The position numbers and the translations under genes were made by a program. A stretch of 64,000 bases of DNA, taken from G963704535 sp963704535. GTDB taxonomy: Bacteria; Chloroflexota; Chloroflexia; Chloroflexales; Roseiflexaceae. Each line of letters opens with the position of its first letter. Position 1 is the stretch's first letter. The stretch covers positions 3,658,001 to 3,722,000 of the forward strand of contig OY969916.1 in NCBI GenBank assembly GCA_963704535.1, given 5' to 3'. The notes under the pieces are model-generated. The model saw only the letters and a list, made by a program, of their open reading frames with translations, was not told where the DNA came from and ran no database searches. Positions 46,347-53,164 of this stretch are shown piece after piece.

Positions 46347-47461
46347 GTTGGTAGCACCGGCAGCAGCGCGCCGGTTCCTTCTCTGCTCAACGAGAACCGT
46401 TGGGTGTAGCCGCCGCGCTCGATCGAATGGGTGACGCGGCGCACGTAGTACAGGCCGTTGTAGGTGAACCCGACGCCGCGCACGCCCACCAGCCGCCGCG
46501 CCCGCAGCACACTGCCGTAGCGCGCGGCGTCCACCTCGCCCTCGCCGGCCACAGGGTCGGGCGCGCGGGTGGCGGCCGCGACGGCGCTGGTGGCGGCCTG
46601 GCCCGGGTTCTGGTTGGCGGTGTCGCGCAGCAGCACCTTGCGGCGGGCGGGCGCCGGGAAGGGCACCAGCGGCGGCACGCGCAGCGGCGGCAGCGACGGG
46701 ATCGGGATGCGCGTCTTGGTGATCGGCTCAAGGATGCTACCCTCGGTGCTGACCGGCGCGAGCGCATCATTGGTGAAGTTCAGCGACTTGACGTTAGTGT
46801 GCGGCCCCATGTTCATCGTCAGGGCCGGCTGGGGCAGACCCAGCCGATTCTCCGGCCCCCAGTAGGCCGTGTTGGCGCCGAAGGTCAGCGGCTCGATATA
46901 GAACACAAAGCCGTTGCGCTCGGCCAGGCGCTGGATGAAGCGCAGGTCGGTCTCGTGCTGGCGCGGGATGCGATCCAGCATGATCGGCACGTCGGTCGTG
47001 GGCGTGGCCTGTGGCACTAAGCCGTACTGGGCGTACAGGGCGATCAGCCGCATCACGATCACGAAGTCGGGCTGGTTCTCGTACTTCTCGTTCTTCTCCT
47101 CCAGGTCGAGCATCGCGCTGACGTCCTTGCCGGTGACGGTGAGGGTTGACATGCCGGGCTCGTTACTGGGGGTCATCTGCTGGTGGGTGATCACGCCGTC
47201 GATCAGCACCTCGGGCGCGGCGCCCAGCAGCACGCCGATGATCACGCGGTTGAACGGGTCGACCAGGCCGCCGGCAAGCAGCCCGTAGTCCACCACCGCG
47301 TCCTTGCCGAGCATGAAGCTGATCTGGAACCCGTCGCCCTGCTCAGAGTCATTGGTGACCTCCACGCGCGTGAGCGCGGCCGTGACGGCGTAGGGCGCCG
47401 GCAGCGGGACGGTCTTGCCGAGCAGCAGGATGAGCTTGATTCCGAGCTGGCTGGTAAGCAT
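46343..47461 (-). CDS. gpD-like hub protein (N-terminal half of an Afp8/VgrG)
   Basis: 372 residues of the phage late-control gpD type: GDGFQISFMLGKDAVVDYGL, STLTVTGKDVSAMLDLEEKN, IPRQHETDLRFIQRLAERNG and a final YNGLYYVRRVTHSIERGG. It forms the trimeric hub carrying the gpV spike, with which it overlaps by 4 bp. The N-terminus is preceded by a composite repeat block, not by another gene, so an internal promoter is possible. Confidence 0.85.
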   Translation of the reverse strand: MLTSQLGIKLILLLGKTVPLPAPYAVTAALTRVEVTNDSEQGDGFQISFMLGKDAVVDYGLLAGGLVDPFNRVIIGVLLGAAPEVLIDGVITHQQMTPSNEPGMSTLTVTGKDVSAMLDLEEKNEKYENQPDFVIVMRLIALYAQYGLVPQATPTTDVPIMLDRIPRQHETDLRFIQRLAERNGFVFYIEPLTFGANTAYWGPENRLGLPQPALTMNMGPHTNVKSLNFTNDALAPVSTEGSILEPITKTRIPIPSLPPLRVPPLVPFPAPARRKVLLRDTANQNPGQAATSAVAAATRAPDPVAGEGEVDAARYGSVLRARRLVGVRGVGFTYNGLYYVRRVTHSIERGGYTQRFSLSREGTGALLPVLPT

Positions 47462-47464
47462 AGT

Positions 47465-47648
47465 TCCCTGTCCGTTGGGGCGTATGCACGTTGGGGCGTA
47501 TGCAATACGCCCTTACGTTGCCTGTTGCGGATTTACGTGAAACGTGAAACGTGTTGCGTGTTGCGTGAAACGTGCGTTTGGGCGGCCAGGCCGGGCGGCC
47601 ACGGAGGGTCCGCCCTACAGGTTCTCAATTCTCAATTCTCATTCCCGG
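47465..47648. repeat. composite repeat block in the eCIS locus
   Basis: GGGGCGTATGCAATACGCCC palindrome, TGAAACG and TGTTGCG 7-mers, then GGCGGCCACGGAGGGTCCGC. It ends with TTCTCAA 7-mers (TTCTCAATTCTCAATTCTCA). The modules are shared with the blocks at 19.6 and 27.5 kb. Confidence 0.8.
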
Positions 47649-47951
47649 TCACATCTGCGGCATGGTGATCCTGATCAGGCGCCCCGGCTCGTCGGTGAGA
47701 TCGTCGGGGTGCAGGGCGCCGTTGGCGTCGCACACGCGCCAGAACTGGGTCGGGTCGCCCAGGTAGCGGGCGGTGATGTTGTCGAGCCGCTCGCCCTGGG
47801 CGACGCTGTGCTCGACCAGCGTGACCGCGCCATCGGCGGGCGGGATGAAGCGGCGCCGCTTGTAGGCGATCACGCGCGGCACGCCGGCGCTGTCGGTCAC
47901 TTCCATCTTGACGGTCTCGATCGCGGCGTAGCGGCTGGTTGGTTCAAACAT
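47649..47951 (-). CDS. LysM-domain eCIS adaptor (Afp7 C-terminal-like)
   Basis: 100 residues from the ATG at 47951; upstream in-frame codons to 48071 are repeat-derived. The N-terminal 45 residues are beta-rich, followed by a LysM-like motif HSVAQGERLDNITARYLGDPTQFWRVCDAN (read in two parts: HSVAQGERLDNITARYLGDP and TQFWRVCDANGALHPDDL). In eCIS, Afp7-type proteins join a tube-like domain to LysM and bridge tube and hub. Here the two parts are adjacent genes. Confidence 0.82.
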   Translation of the reverse strand: MFEPTSRYAAIETVKMEVTDSAGVPRVIAYKRRRFIPPADGAVTLVEHSVAQGERLDNITARYLGDPTQFWRVCDANGALHPDDLTDEPGRLIRITMPQM

Positions 47952-47964
47952 AACAACCTCGTAT

Positions 47965-48075
47965 TTGTCCGTGGTCCGTGGTCCGTGGTCCGTGGTGGGG
48001 CGGCCACGGAGCGGCGGCCACGGAGGGTCCGCCCTACAGGATCTCGATGTTCGGCAACTGACAACTGACAACGGA
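47965..48075. repeat. GGTCCGT 7-mer array with GGCCACGG module
   Basis: GTCCGTGGTCCGTGGTCCGT (four units), two copies of CGGCCACGGAG, GGGTCCGCCCTACAGG, then CAACTGACAACTGACAAC before the next gene's stop. Non-coding filler of the same modular type as elsewhere. Confidence 0.8.
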
Positions 48076-48735
48076 CTACCCGATACTGGCGCTGGCCGAG
48101 AAGGACGCCGACGCGGCGATGCTGCCGACGCCGCCGATCGTCGCCATGACCTCGGTGGCGATCTGGTGGGCCATAAACAGCGCGCCGCCGACGCTGGGCA
48201 GCCCCAGGTCCTGGTAGGTCAGCACCTGGAGGTCGAGCCGGACTTTGGCGCGGATGGGGTTCAAGTCGGGATCGAAGGCTTCCTCGGTGATCGTGAACTG
48301 GCTTAGGCGCACCGGCACGACCCGCTTGAACCCCCAGACGAATAGCGTCAGCGGCGCCTCGGGCGGGATGATCTCGATCACGCCGGCGGCAGCCAGCACC
48401 TCATTGGCGATCGTCAGCACCGACTTGGGGTACAGCAGCATCTCTAGCGAGGCCAGCGTCGGGTAGATCCCCAGCGCGGTGGCCGGGAACTGCGCCCGCT
48501 CAAGCTGGTCGGTGGCGTCGATATCGACTTCGAGGCCGATCTTCTCCTCGGGCGGGCCTTTCAGCCGTAGCGCCTCGCCGCGGTCGGCGCTGTCGCCGGT
48601 GGTACGGGCGGTGATCGTGCGGGTGAGCGTGTCGGGGTTGTACTGGAACACGATCACGCTCGCCAGCGGGTTGAATGGGTCCAGCCCGATGATCGCGCCT
48701 TTTTGCACGCGGGGTGAGCCTGGGAAGGTGGTCAT
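48076..48735 (-). CDS. CIS tube-like adaptor protein (Afp7 N-terminal-like)
   Basis: 219 residues of the CIS_tube type: VIVFQYNPDTLTRTITARTT (the FQYNPxxL motif is the family hallmark), KIGLEVDIDATDQLERAQFP, LTLFVWGFKRVVPVRLSQFT and VLTYQDLGLPSVGGALFM. It probably forms the ring between tube and hub, working with the LysM protein encoded next. Confidence 0.88.
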   Translation of the reverse strand: MTTFPGSPRVQKGAIIGLDPFNPLASVIVFQYNPDTLTRTITARTTGDSADRGEALRLKGPPEEKIGLEVDIDATDQLERAQFPATALGIYPTLASLEMLLYPKSVLTIANEVLAAAGVIEIIPPEAPLTLFVWGFKRVVPVRLSQFTITEEAFDPDLNPIRAKVRLDLQVLTYQDLGLPSVGGALFMAHQIATEVMATIGGVGSIAASASFSASASIG

Positions 48736-48752
48736 AAGCTACATCCTTATAC

Positions 48753-48822
48753 TGTTGTCCGTTGTCAGTGGTCAGTGGTTAGTTGCGGCGCGACTGACCA
48801 CTGACCACTGACAACTGACCTT
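48753..48822. repeat. CCACTGA/CAACTGA 7-mer inverted array
   Basis: GTTGTCAGTGGTCAGTGGTT, a GCGGCGC spacer, then GACTGACCACTGACCACTGA. It ends in ACCTTGTCT, the same bases as the end of MITE-like family B. It fills the whole gap between the DUF4157 gene and the tube-adaptor gene. Confidence 0.85.
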
Positions 48823-48825
48823 GTC

Positions 48826-51150
48826 TCACCGCAGCTCCCGTGGCGCCCGCTCCGGCGCCGTGGCCCGCCCGCGCAGCGCCGACGGCAGCTCGTACCGGCA
48901 GCCGCGCGCGGTATCCTCGCGCTGTGGCTCCTCACGGCAGTCGAAGTCCCGATCCTCCGACGAGGTCGATGGCGTCTGGGCGCTCGGGTCGATCGGCCCA
49001 AACTCGCCGGTGGCCTCGGCCTCGCGCGCGAAGGACTCGCACTGCGAGTTGGTCAGCCTCGCCACCGAGCCGCTGGTCTCGACCGTCCTGGTCTGTGGGA
49101 CCATCTCGGTACGGCTCACCCGCGCCACGCCGACCCGCAGCAGCCGGAAGATGCGCTCCCACGGCCGGTAGCCGCGCCCACGCGACCGCATGAACAGCCC
49201 GACCGCAGCCAGCACCTGCGGCGCGATCGCGTCGTCCACCGTGAGCCCGAATACCGCCAGGCGGTCGGCCGGCTCGGGGAGCGCGTTGAACAGCGAGATG
49301 AACTGCTCCGACAGCTCGGCGTTCGGGATCTCCTCCCCAATCAGGAACGGCGTCAGATCTTCAGCCGACCGGAAGCCGCCCGCCCTGATGGCATCGCCCA
49401 GCCGGCTGGAGGGGCTGGGGGCCGGTCGCGAGCCCAGCAGCTCGCCAGCGCCGTTCGGCTCCGGCAACTGCACGCCGGTGCCGACCTGCTGCTGGATCAG
49501 CTCGCGCATCCGGGTGGCCCGGTCGGCCCCCAGCGTGTCGTTGTGCCGCTCGGTCGCCTCCGGCGAGGCGTACCCGAAGATGAAGCTGACCTCCCCCCCG
49601 GCGCGCACCTCGGCGGCCAGCGCGGATAGGTTGGCGGTCGATTGGGCGCTCAGGGCCGGGTCCTCCGACGGCGAGGTCCGGTCGAGCCGGAAGTAGTAGC
49701 GGAACTCGCGCTGGCGCTGGACCGGCACCTCTTCAGTGACCGGGCGCGAGCTGGGCAGCACATCCTCGATACACTCGTACCGGCGCGTGGGCGGCGGGCA
49801 GAGGCACTGGAAGCACTCTTCCGGGCGCACCTCCGGCCCACCGAACGGGATATTCAGCCCGATCCCGCCGGTGACGCCGCCGCCCTCGCTAGCCTCGATA
49901 AACGGGCAGATGTCGCCGATGGCGCCGGCCGGGATGCAGACCGTGCCGCGCCCGCGCCGGAGCGCCGGGTCCAGCAGGTTGTTCAGCTCGACGCGCAGCG
50001 TGACGCCGCCGAACTGGGCGCCCAGCGAGAGCTGTAGCTCGTTCGGGGTGGTGCCGCCCTCCGACAGGCTGCCCAGCCGGCGGATGAACTGCGGGTCAAG
50101 GAACACGCGCCAGCGCCCGTTCTGGAACACGACCTGCGCCCGGCCGCCGATGCCCCCGCTCGGTCCCTCGTTGGTGCCGATCGCCTCCAGGATGACCCGC
50201 CCGCCCACCGCGCGCCCGGCCACGTTGATGTCAACCCCGATCCGCGCGGTACCCGTCGGCGGCGCCTGGCCCTGGAGAAAGGCGGTCGCGTTGGACTCCA
50301 GCGTGGTGAAGACATCGGTCGTCCTGCGCCCGCGGCAGTGCCGATAGGCGATCGTCAGGTTGTCCAGGTCGGGGTTGTAGAAGATGCCGGTTCGCACGTC
50401 GTCCACCTTGCGGCAGGGGCAGGCGACCAGCGTTCGCAGCACGTGGACCCGGACCTGCTCTTCGCCGCGCTGCTGGACCGGCAGCGCCACCTTGCGCCGG
50501 TCGTCCGCGCCGACGCGCTGTGGACCCTCCGGGGTGCGCCGCAGCGACGACGGACCGCGCGTCACGCCGACCGGCCCCGCTTGCTCCAGGCTCATCACGC
50601 GCTCGGCTGCGCGGTCGGCCTCGGCCTCGGCCGGGTCGTCGGTCGCGCCGATCGCCAGTTGAGGCTGGAGCGCCGTACCCGACCCGCCCTGCTGCGCCAC
50701 ATGCGCCAATTCGTGAGCCAGCAGCCGCTGCCCCGAGCCGGTTCCCGGCGCGTAGTGCCCAGCGCCGAACACGATATTTCGCCCGACGGTGTAGGCTAGG
50801 GCGCTCACCGCCCGCGCCGACTCGGCCGCCCGCCCATCGCTATGCACCCGCACCTGGCTGAAGTCGTGGCCCATGCGCGTTTCCATGAAGGTGCGCGTGG
50901 CGCCATCGAGCGGCCGGCCGGCGGAGGCCAGCACCTCGTGGACGATCGGCGGCGCCGTCGCCGGCCCGGCTGGGGCTGCCGCCTGGCGCTGGAGGCCCTG
51001 TCGCTTCTTGCGGCAGGATTCGCACTCGCCGGATGGGCCGGGCGTGCCGCCACAGGCGCATTTGCGTTGCAGAGTCCCTAGGCCCGCTATCGAGGCCGGC
51101 GCCGTCTGCTTGTGGACCGCCGGGGCGGCTGTTTTTACGAGATCACTCAT
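48826..51150 (-). CDS. DUF4157-OmpA-like eCIS cargo candidate
   Basis: 774 residues. Residues 28-50 are a Cys-rich leader (LQRKCACGGTPGPSGECESC then RKKR). DUF4157, about 65-155, has GHDFSQVRVHSDGRAAESAR and the zincin-like LLAHELAHVAQQ. A middle region of about 250 residues is rich in Gly and beta strands (GRAVGGRVILEAIG, LQLSLGAQFGGVTLRVELNN). An OmpA-like domain near the C-terminus has SFIFGYASPEATERHNDTLG and ADRATRMRELIQ. DUF4157 is strongly associated with eCIS loci and may act in loading or self-cleavage. The OmpA-like domain could bind peptidoglycan. Cargo status is inferred from position between structural genes. Confidence 0.8.
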   Translation of the reverse strand: MSDLVKTAAPAVHKQTAPASIAGLGTLQRKCACGGTPGPSGECESCRKKRQGLQRQAAAPAGPATAPPIVHEVLASAGRPLDGATRTFMETRMGHDFSQVRVHSDGRAAESARAVSALAYTVGRNIVFGAGHYAPGTGSGQRLLAHELAHVAQQGGSGTALQPQLAIGATDDPAEAEADRAAERVMSLEQAGPVGVTRGPSSLRRTPEGPQRVGADDRRKVALPVQQRGEEQVRVHVLRTLVACPCRKVDDVRTGIFYNPDLDNLTIAYRHCRGRRTTDVFTTLESNATAFLQGQAPPTGTARIGVDINVAGRAVGGRVILEAIGTNEGPSGGIGGRAQVVFQNGRWRVFLDPQFIRRLGSLSEGGTTPNELQLSLGAQFGGVTLRVELNNLLDPALRRGRGTVCIPAGAIGDICPFIEASEGGGVTGGIGLNIPFGGPEVRPEECFQCLCPPPTRRYECIEDVLPSSRPVTEEVPVQRQREFRYYFRLDRTSPSEDPALSAQSTANLSALAAEVRAGGEVSFIFGYASPEATERHNDTLGADRATRMRELIQQQVGTGVQLPEPNGAGELLGSRPAPSPSSRLGDAIRAGGFRSAEDLTPFLIGEEIPNAELSEQFISLFNALPEPADRLAVFGLTVDDAIAPQVLAAVGLFMRSRGRGYRPWERIFRLLRVGVARVSRTEMVPQTRTVETSGSVARLTNSQCESFAREAEATGEFGPIDPSAQTPSTSSEDRDFDCREEPQREDTARGCRYELPSALRGRATAPERAPRELR

Positions 51151-51170
51151 CGTCGTACCAGAGTGCTGCT

Positions 51171-51222
51171 GTCAGTTGTCAGTTGCACCGCAACTGACAA
51201 CTGACAACTGACAACTGACCTT
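51171..51222. repeat. CAACTGA 7-mer inverted array
   Basis: GTCAGTTGTCAGTTGC, ACC, GCAACTGACAACTGACAACT and further units, then ACCTTGTCT. It is a perfect hairpin just upstream of the DUF4157 gene start and could regulate or attenuate it. Confidence 0.85.
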
Positions 51223-51224
51223 GT

Positions 51225-51539
51225 CTAGGCCAAAGGAAACGTCAGCCGATGCAGGCGCCCATCCTCCGCTGGCCGGAACGCCTGCTGGACCACGGCGGTC
51301 AAGATCAGGCCCGCCTGTTCGACCACAACCGCCGAGTAGATCCACTCCCCATCGTCCATACCCCGGACCAGGATGGCGCTGCCCTCGTACTCGGCCAGCG
51401 GCAGCTCGCCGCTCTCCGGCGGCTGGCCCGCCTGGACGGGCACGCTGGTCAGCCGGAGCGACTCGGCGGTATCGCGCTCGGCCGCCAGCGGCTTGAAGCG
51501 CCCACGCTGCACAATACCGAGGAACGCATAATTGTTCAT
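51225..51539 (-). CDS. small conserved-looking protein of unknown function
   Basis: 104 residues from the ATG at 51539, behind GGGGAG: MNNYAFLGIVQRGRFKPLAA at the start, then LAEYEGSAILVRGMDDGEWI and YSAVVVEQAGLILTAVVQQA. All beta/alpha, soluble, no signal peptide. I recall similar small proteins with a central EGxALxVxG and a GxILTAVV end in other bacteria, but know no function. It lies between the two cargo candidates, where an immunity or chaperone gene could be expected; this is speculation. Confidence 0.6.
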   Translation of the reverse strand: MNNYAFLGIVQRGRFKPLAAERDTAESLRLTSVPVQAGQPPESGELPLAEYEGSAILVRGMDDGEWIYSAVVVEQAGLILTAVVQQAFRPAEDGRLHRLTFPLA

Positions 51540-51550
51540 CCTACTCCCCG

Positions 51551-52825
51551 CTATTTCGGGAACATACAGCAGTCGGCCTTGCCGCTGGTCGTGTTGAGCA
51601 CGCTGCCGGTCCTGGCGGCGGCGCAGACGGCGGTCGAGACCTTGGACGAGTTCGCCACATTGTGAGCGCCGGTCGGCTTCATGACGGTCTCGTTCGCATC
51701 GTGGCCGGCGTGACCCGACGCGTGGCCGATCTCGTGGGCAACGACCGCCGGGACGGTGCCCTCGACCACCACCACTTTGGGATGCGCGGTCCCCGCGTCG
51801 TAGGTCGCGCCGCCGCCCGAGATATCCTTGCCGACCCGGCCGCCCTGCGCGAAGTCGGCCGGGATGAACACCTGAATGCAGTTGCTGCTGCCCGCCGCCG
51901 TGAACAGGGCCGTCTCCTCGGCGGTCGGAACATTCGTGGGCGACTCGTCGAGCGTCTTGAAGTCGGTCTTGTTGATCGTCTTGGTCGAGAGCACCGAGTA
52001 GTTGATGCAGCACTTCTCCCAGATGCGCTGGGCCAGCGTGAGTGATGTCGGCGCGGTCGGGCTGCTGCCGTCGTCGTTGGCGATCAGGACGATCTCGATG
52101 CAGCCGGTCAGGCGCTCGGCCTGGTCGGCGGCTGGGCAGGCGGTCTTGCGGCGATCCTCCTCGCCCTTATCCAGCGCCCCGGCGGCGATGCCCCGGACCA
52201 CCCCGCCCAGCGCGCCGGGAAGCTCCTCGCCGATCGCCAGGACGCTTTTCGCGACCAGGTGCAGATCCAGCAGGCCAAGCGTCTGATCGCCGACGATGCT
52301 ATCGACTTGGAGCCGCCAGCGTTGCTGGAACTCCCGAACCGCCTTGGCGGTCTCGGGGCCAAAGATGCCGTCGGCGCCGAACTTGGGCAGCTCGTAGCCC
52401 TCGGCAAGTAGCGCCTCCTGAACCAGCCGGACGGCATCGCCGGTGCTGCCGCTGCGGAGGAGCTTGCGGCGATTCAGCACCTCCTTCAGCTCGGCATTGC
52501 CGGCGAACAGTGAGGAGGCCAGCTCCTTATCCGGCGGTGCGGCGGCCGGCGCCGCCACCGGCGCCGCAGCCCCGCCGACACCGGGGGTGTTCTTTTCCCC
52601 GGAGTGTACCGGCACACGGCTGAAGTCGTGGCCATGGCGGTCGGCCGGCGCGTGGGCGTTCTTGTTCGTGGCGGCCTGGGTCAGCCGTTTCTGGCGGCAG
52701 GCTTCGCACTCGCCGGTCGGGCCGGGCGTGCCGCCACAGGCGCACTTGCGCTGCACCATGCTGCGCGCCGGCGCGAACGACGGCATCGATGTAGAGCTTG
52801 AGGGCATTCGCATCTGCGTCTTCAT
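51551..52825 (-). CDS. eCIS cargo candidate: peptidoglycan-binding metalloprotease
   Basis: 424 residues. Residues 24-47 carry the same leader as the 774-residue neighbour (MVQRKCACGGTPGPTGECEA then CRQKR). Residues 65-75 (GHDFSRVPVHS) are the first strand of DUF4157, but the rest of that domain is missing. A PG_binding_1 domain at about 125-187 has GSTGDAVRLVQEALLAEGY and FGADGIFGPETAKAVREFQQ. The C-terminal domain has AHEIGHASGHAGH (364-375), a zinc-protease HExxH with further His ligands, and several Cys that may form disulfides. A cell-wall-targeted protease toxin is the best reading. Start ATG follows GGAGGG by seven bases. Confidence 0.82.
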   Translation of the reverse strand: MKTQMRMPSSSTSMPSFAPARSMVQRKCACGGTPGPTGECEACRQKRLTQAATNKNAHAPADRHGHDFSRVPVHSGEKNTPGVGGAAAPVAAPAAAPPDKELASSLFAGNAELKEVLNRRKLLRSGSTGDAVRLVQEALLAEGYELPKFGADGIFGPETAKAVREFQQRWRLQVDSIVGDQTLGLLDLHLVAKSVLAIGEELPGALGGVVRGIAAGALDKGEEDRRKTACPAADQAERLTGCIEIVLIANDDGSSPTAPTSLTLAQRIWEKCCINYSVLSTKTINKTDFKTLDESPTNVPTAEETALFTAAGSSNCIQVFIPADFAQGGRVGKDISGGGATYDAGTAHPKVVVVEGTVPAVVAHEIGHASGHAGHDANETVMKPTGAHNVANSSKVSTAVCAAARTGSVLNTTSGKADCCMFPK

Positions 52826-53078
52826 GGTTCATCCCTCCATACACCGCTTGGGCCACCTGCGCCCCGATCGCCTCCGGCCGCGCCCCCGACGCCACCTCGA
52901 AGGCCCCACCATCCAGGCGCGCGATCTCCGCGCCCTGCGCCAGCCCCGCCGGCATACCCCGCTCGGCGATCAGCCGCGCCAGCTCGCGCTCCACCGCCGC
53001 CCCGATCCGGTAGCGATCCTCGGGCGCGAACCCGTGCAGCGCCAGTTCCTCGATATGTAGGTCGATATTCTGTGTCAT
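52527..53078 (-). CDS. small eCIS protein; 3' part of the frame probably not real
   Basis: The first 83 residues look like a small protein commonly found before DUF4157-type genes in eCIS loci: LHIEELALHGFAPEDRYRIG, AAVERELARLIAERGMP, RPEAIGAQVAQAVYGG. After this the frame runs 100 codons into the next gene in the wrong register, giving Arg-rich nonsense. One G fewer in GGAGGGATGA (near 52833) would end it at VYGG with TGA just before the next start. So the real gene is probably about 52829-53078. Likely a structural or loading accessory; function unknown. Confidence 0.6.
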   Translation of the reverse strand: MTQNIDLHIEELALHGFAPEDRYRIGAAVERELARLIAERGMPAGLAQGAEIARLDGGAFEVASGARPEAIGAQVAQAVYGGMNHEDADANALKLYIDAVVRAGAQHGAAQVRLWRHARPDRRVRSLPPETADPGRHEQERPRAGRPPWPRLQPCAGTLRGKEHPRCRRGCGAGGGAGRRTAG

Positions 53079-53089
53079 TGTCGATTTAC

Positions 53090-53164
53090 CGATACGTGAA
53101 ACGTGTTGCGTGTTGCGTGTTGCGTGATCTCGTCACCCCTTCACCCCTTCACCCCTTCACCCCT
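53090..53164. repeat. TGTTGCG 7-mers and TCACCCCT 8-mers
   Basis: CGTGAAACGTGTTGCGTGTT and further units, then CACCCCTTCACCCCTTCACC (8-bp period) up to the ATPase stop. No inverted partner is seen for the 8-mer here. Confidence 0.8.

Noticed and set aside
49983..50347. Plus- and minus-strand Arg-rich open frames inside the DUF4157 gene
   Set aside because: High-GC shadow frames of the real gene.
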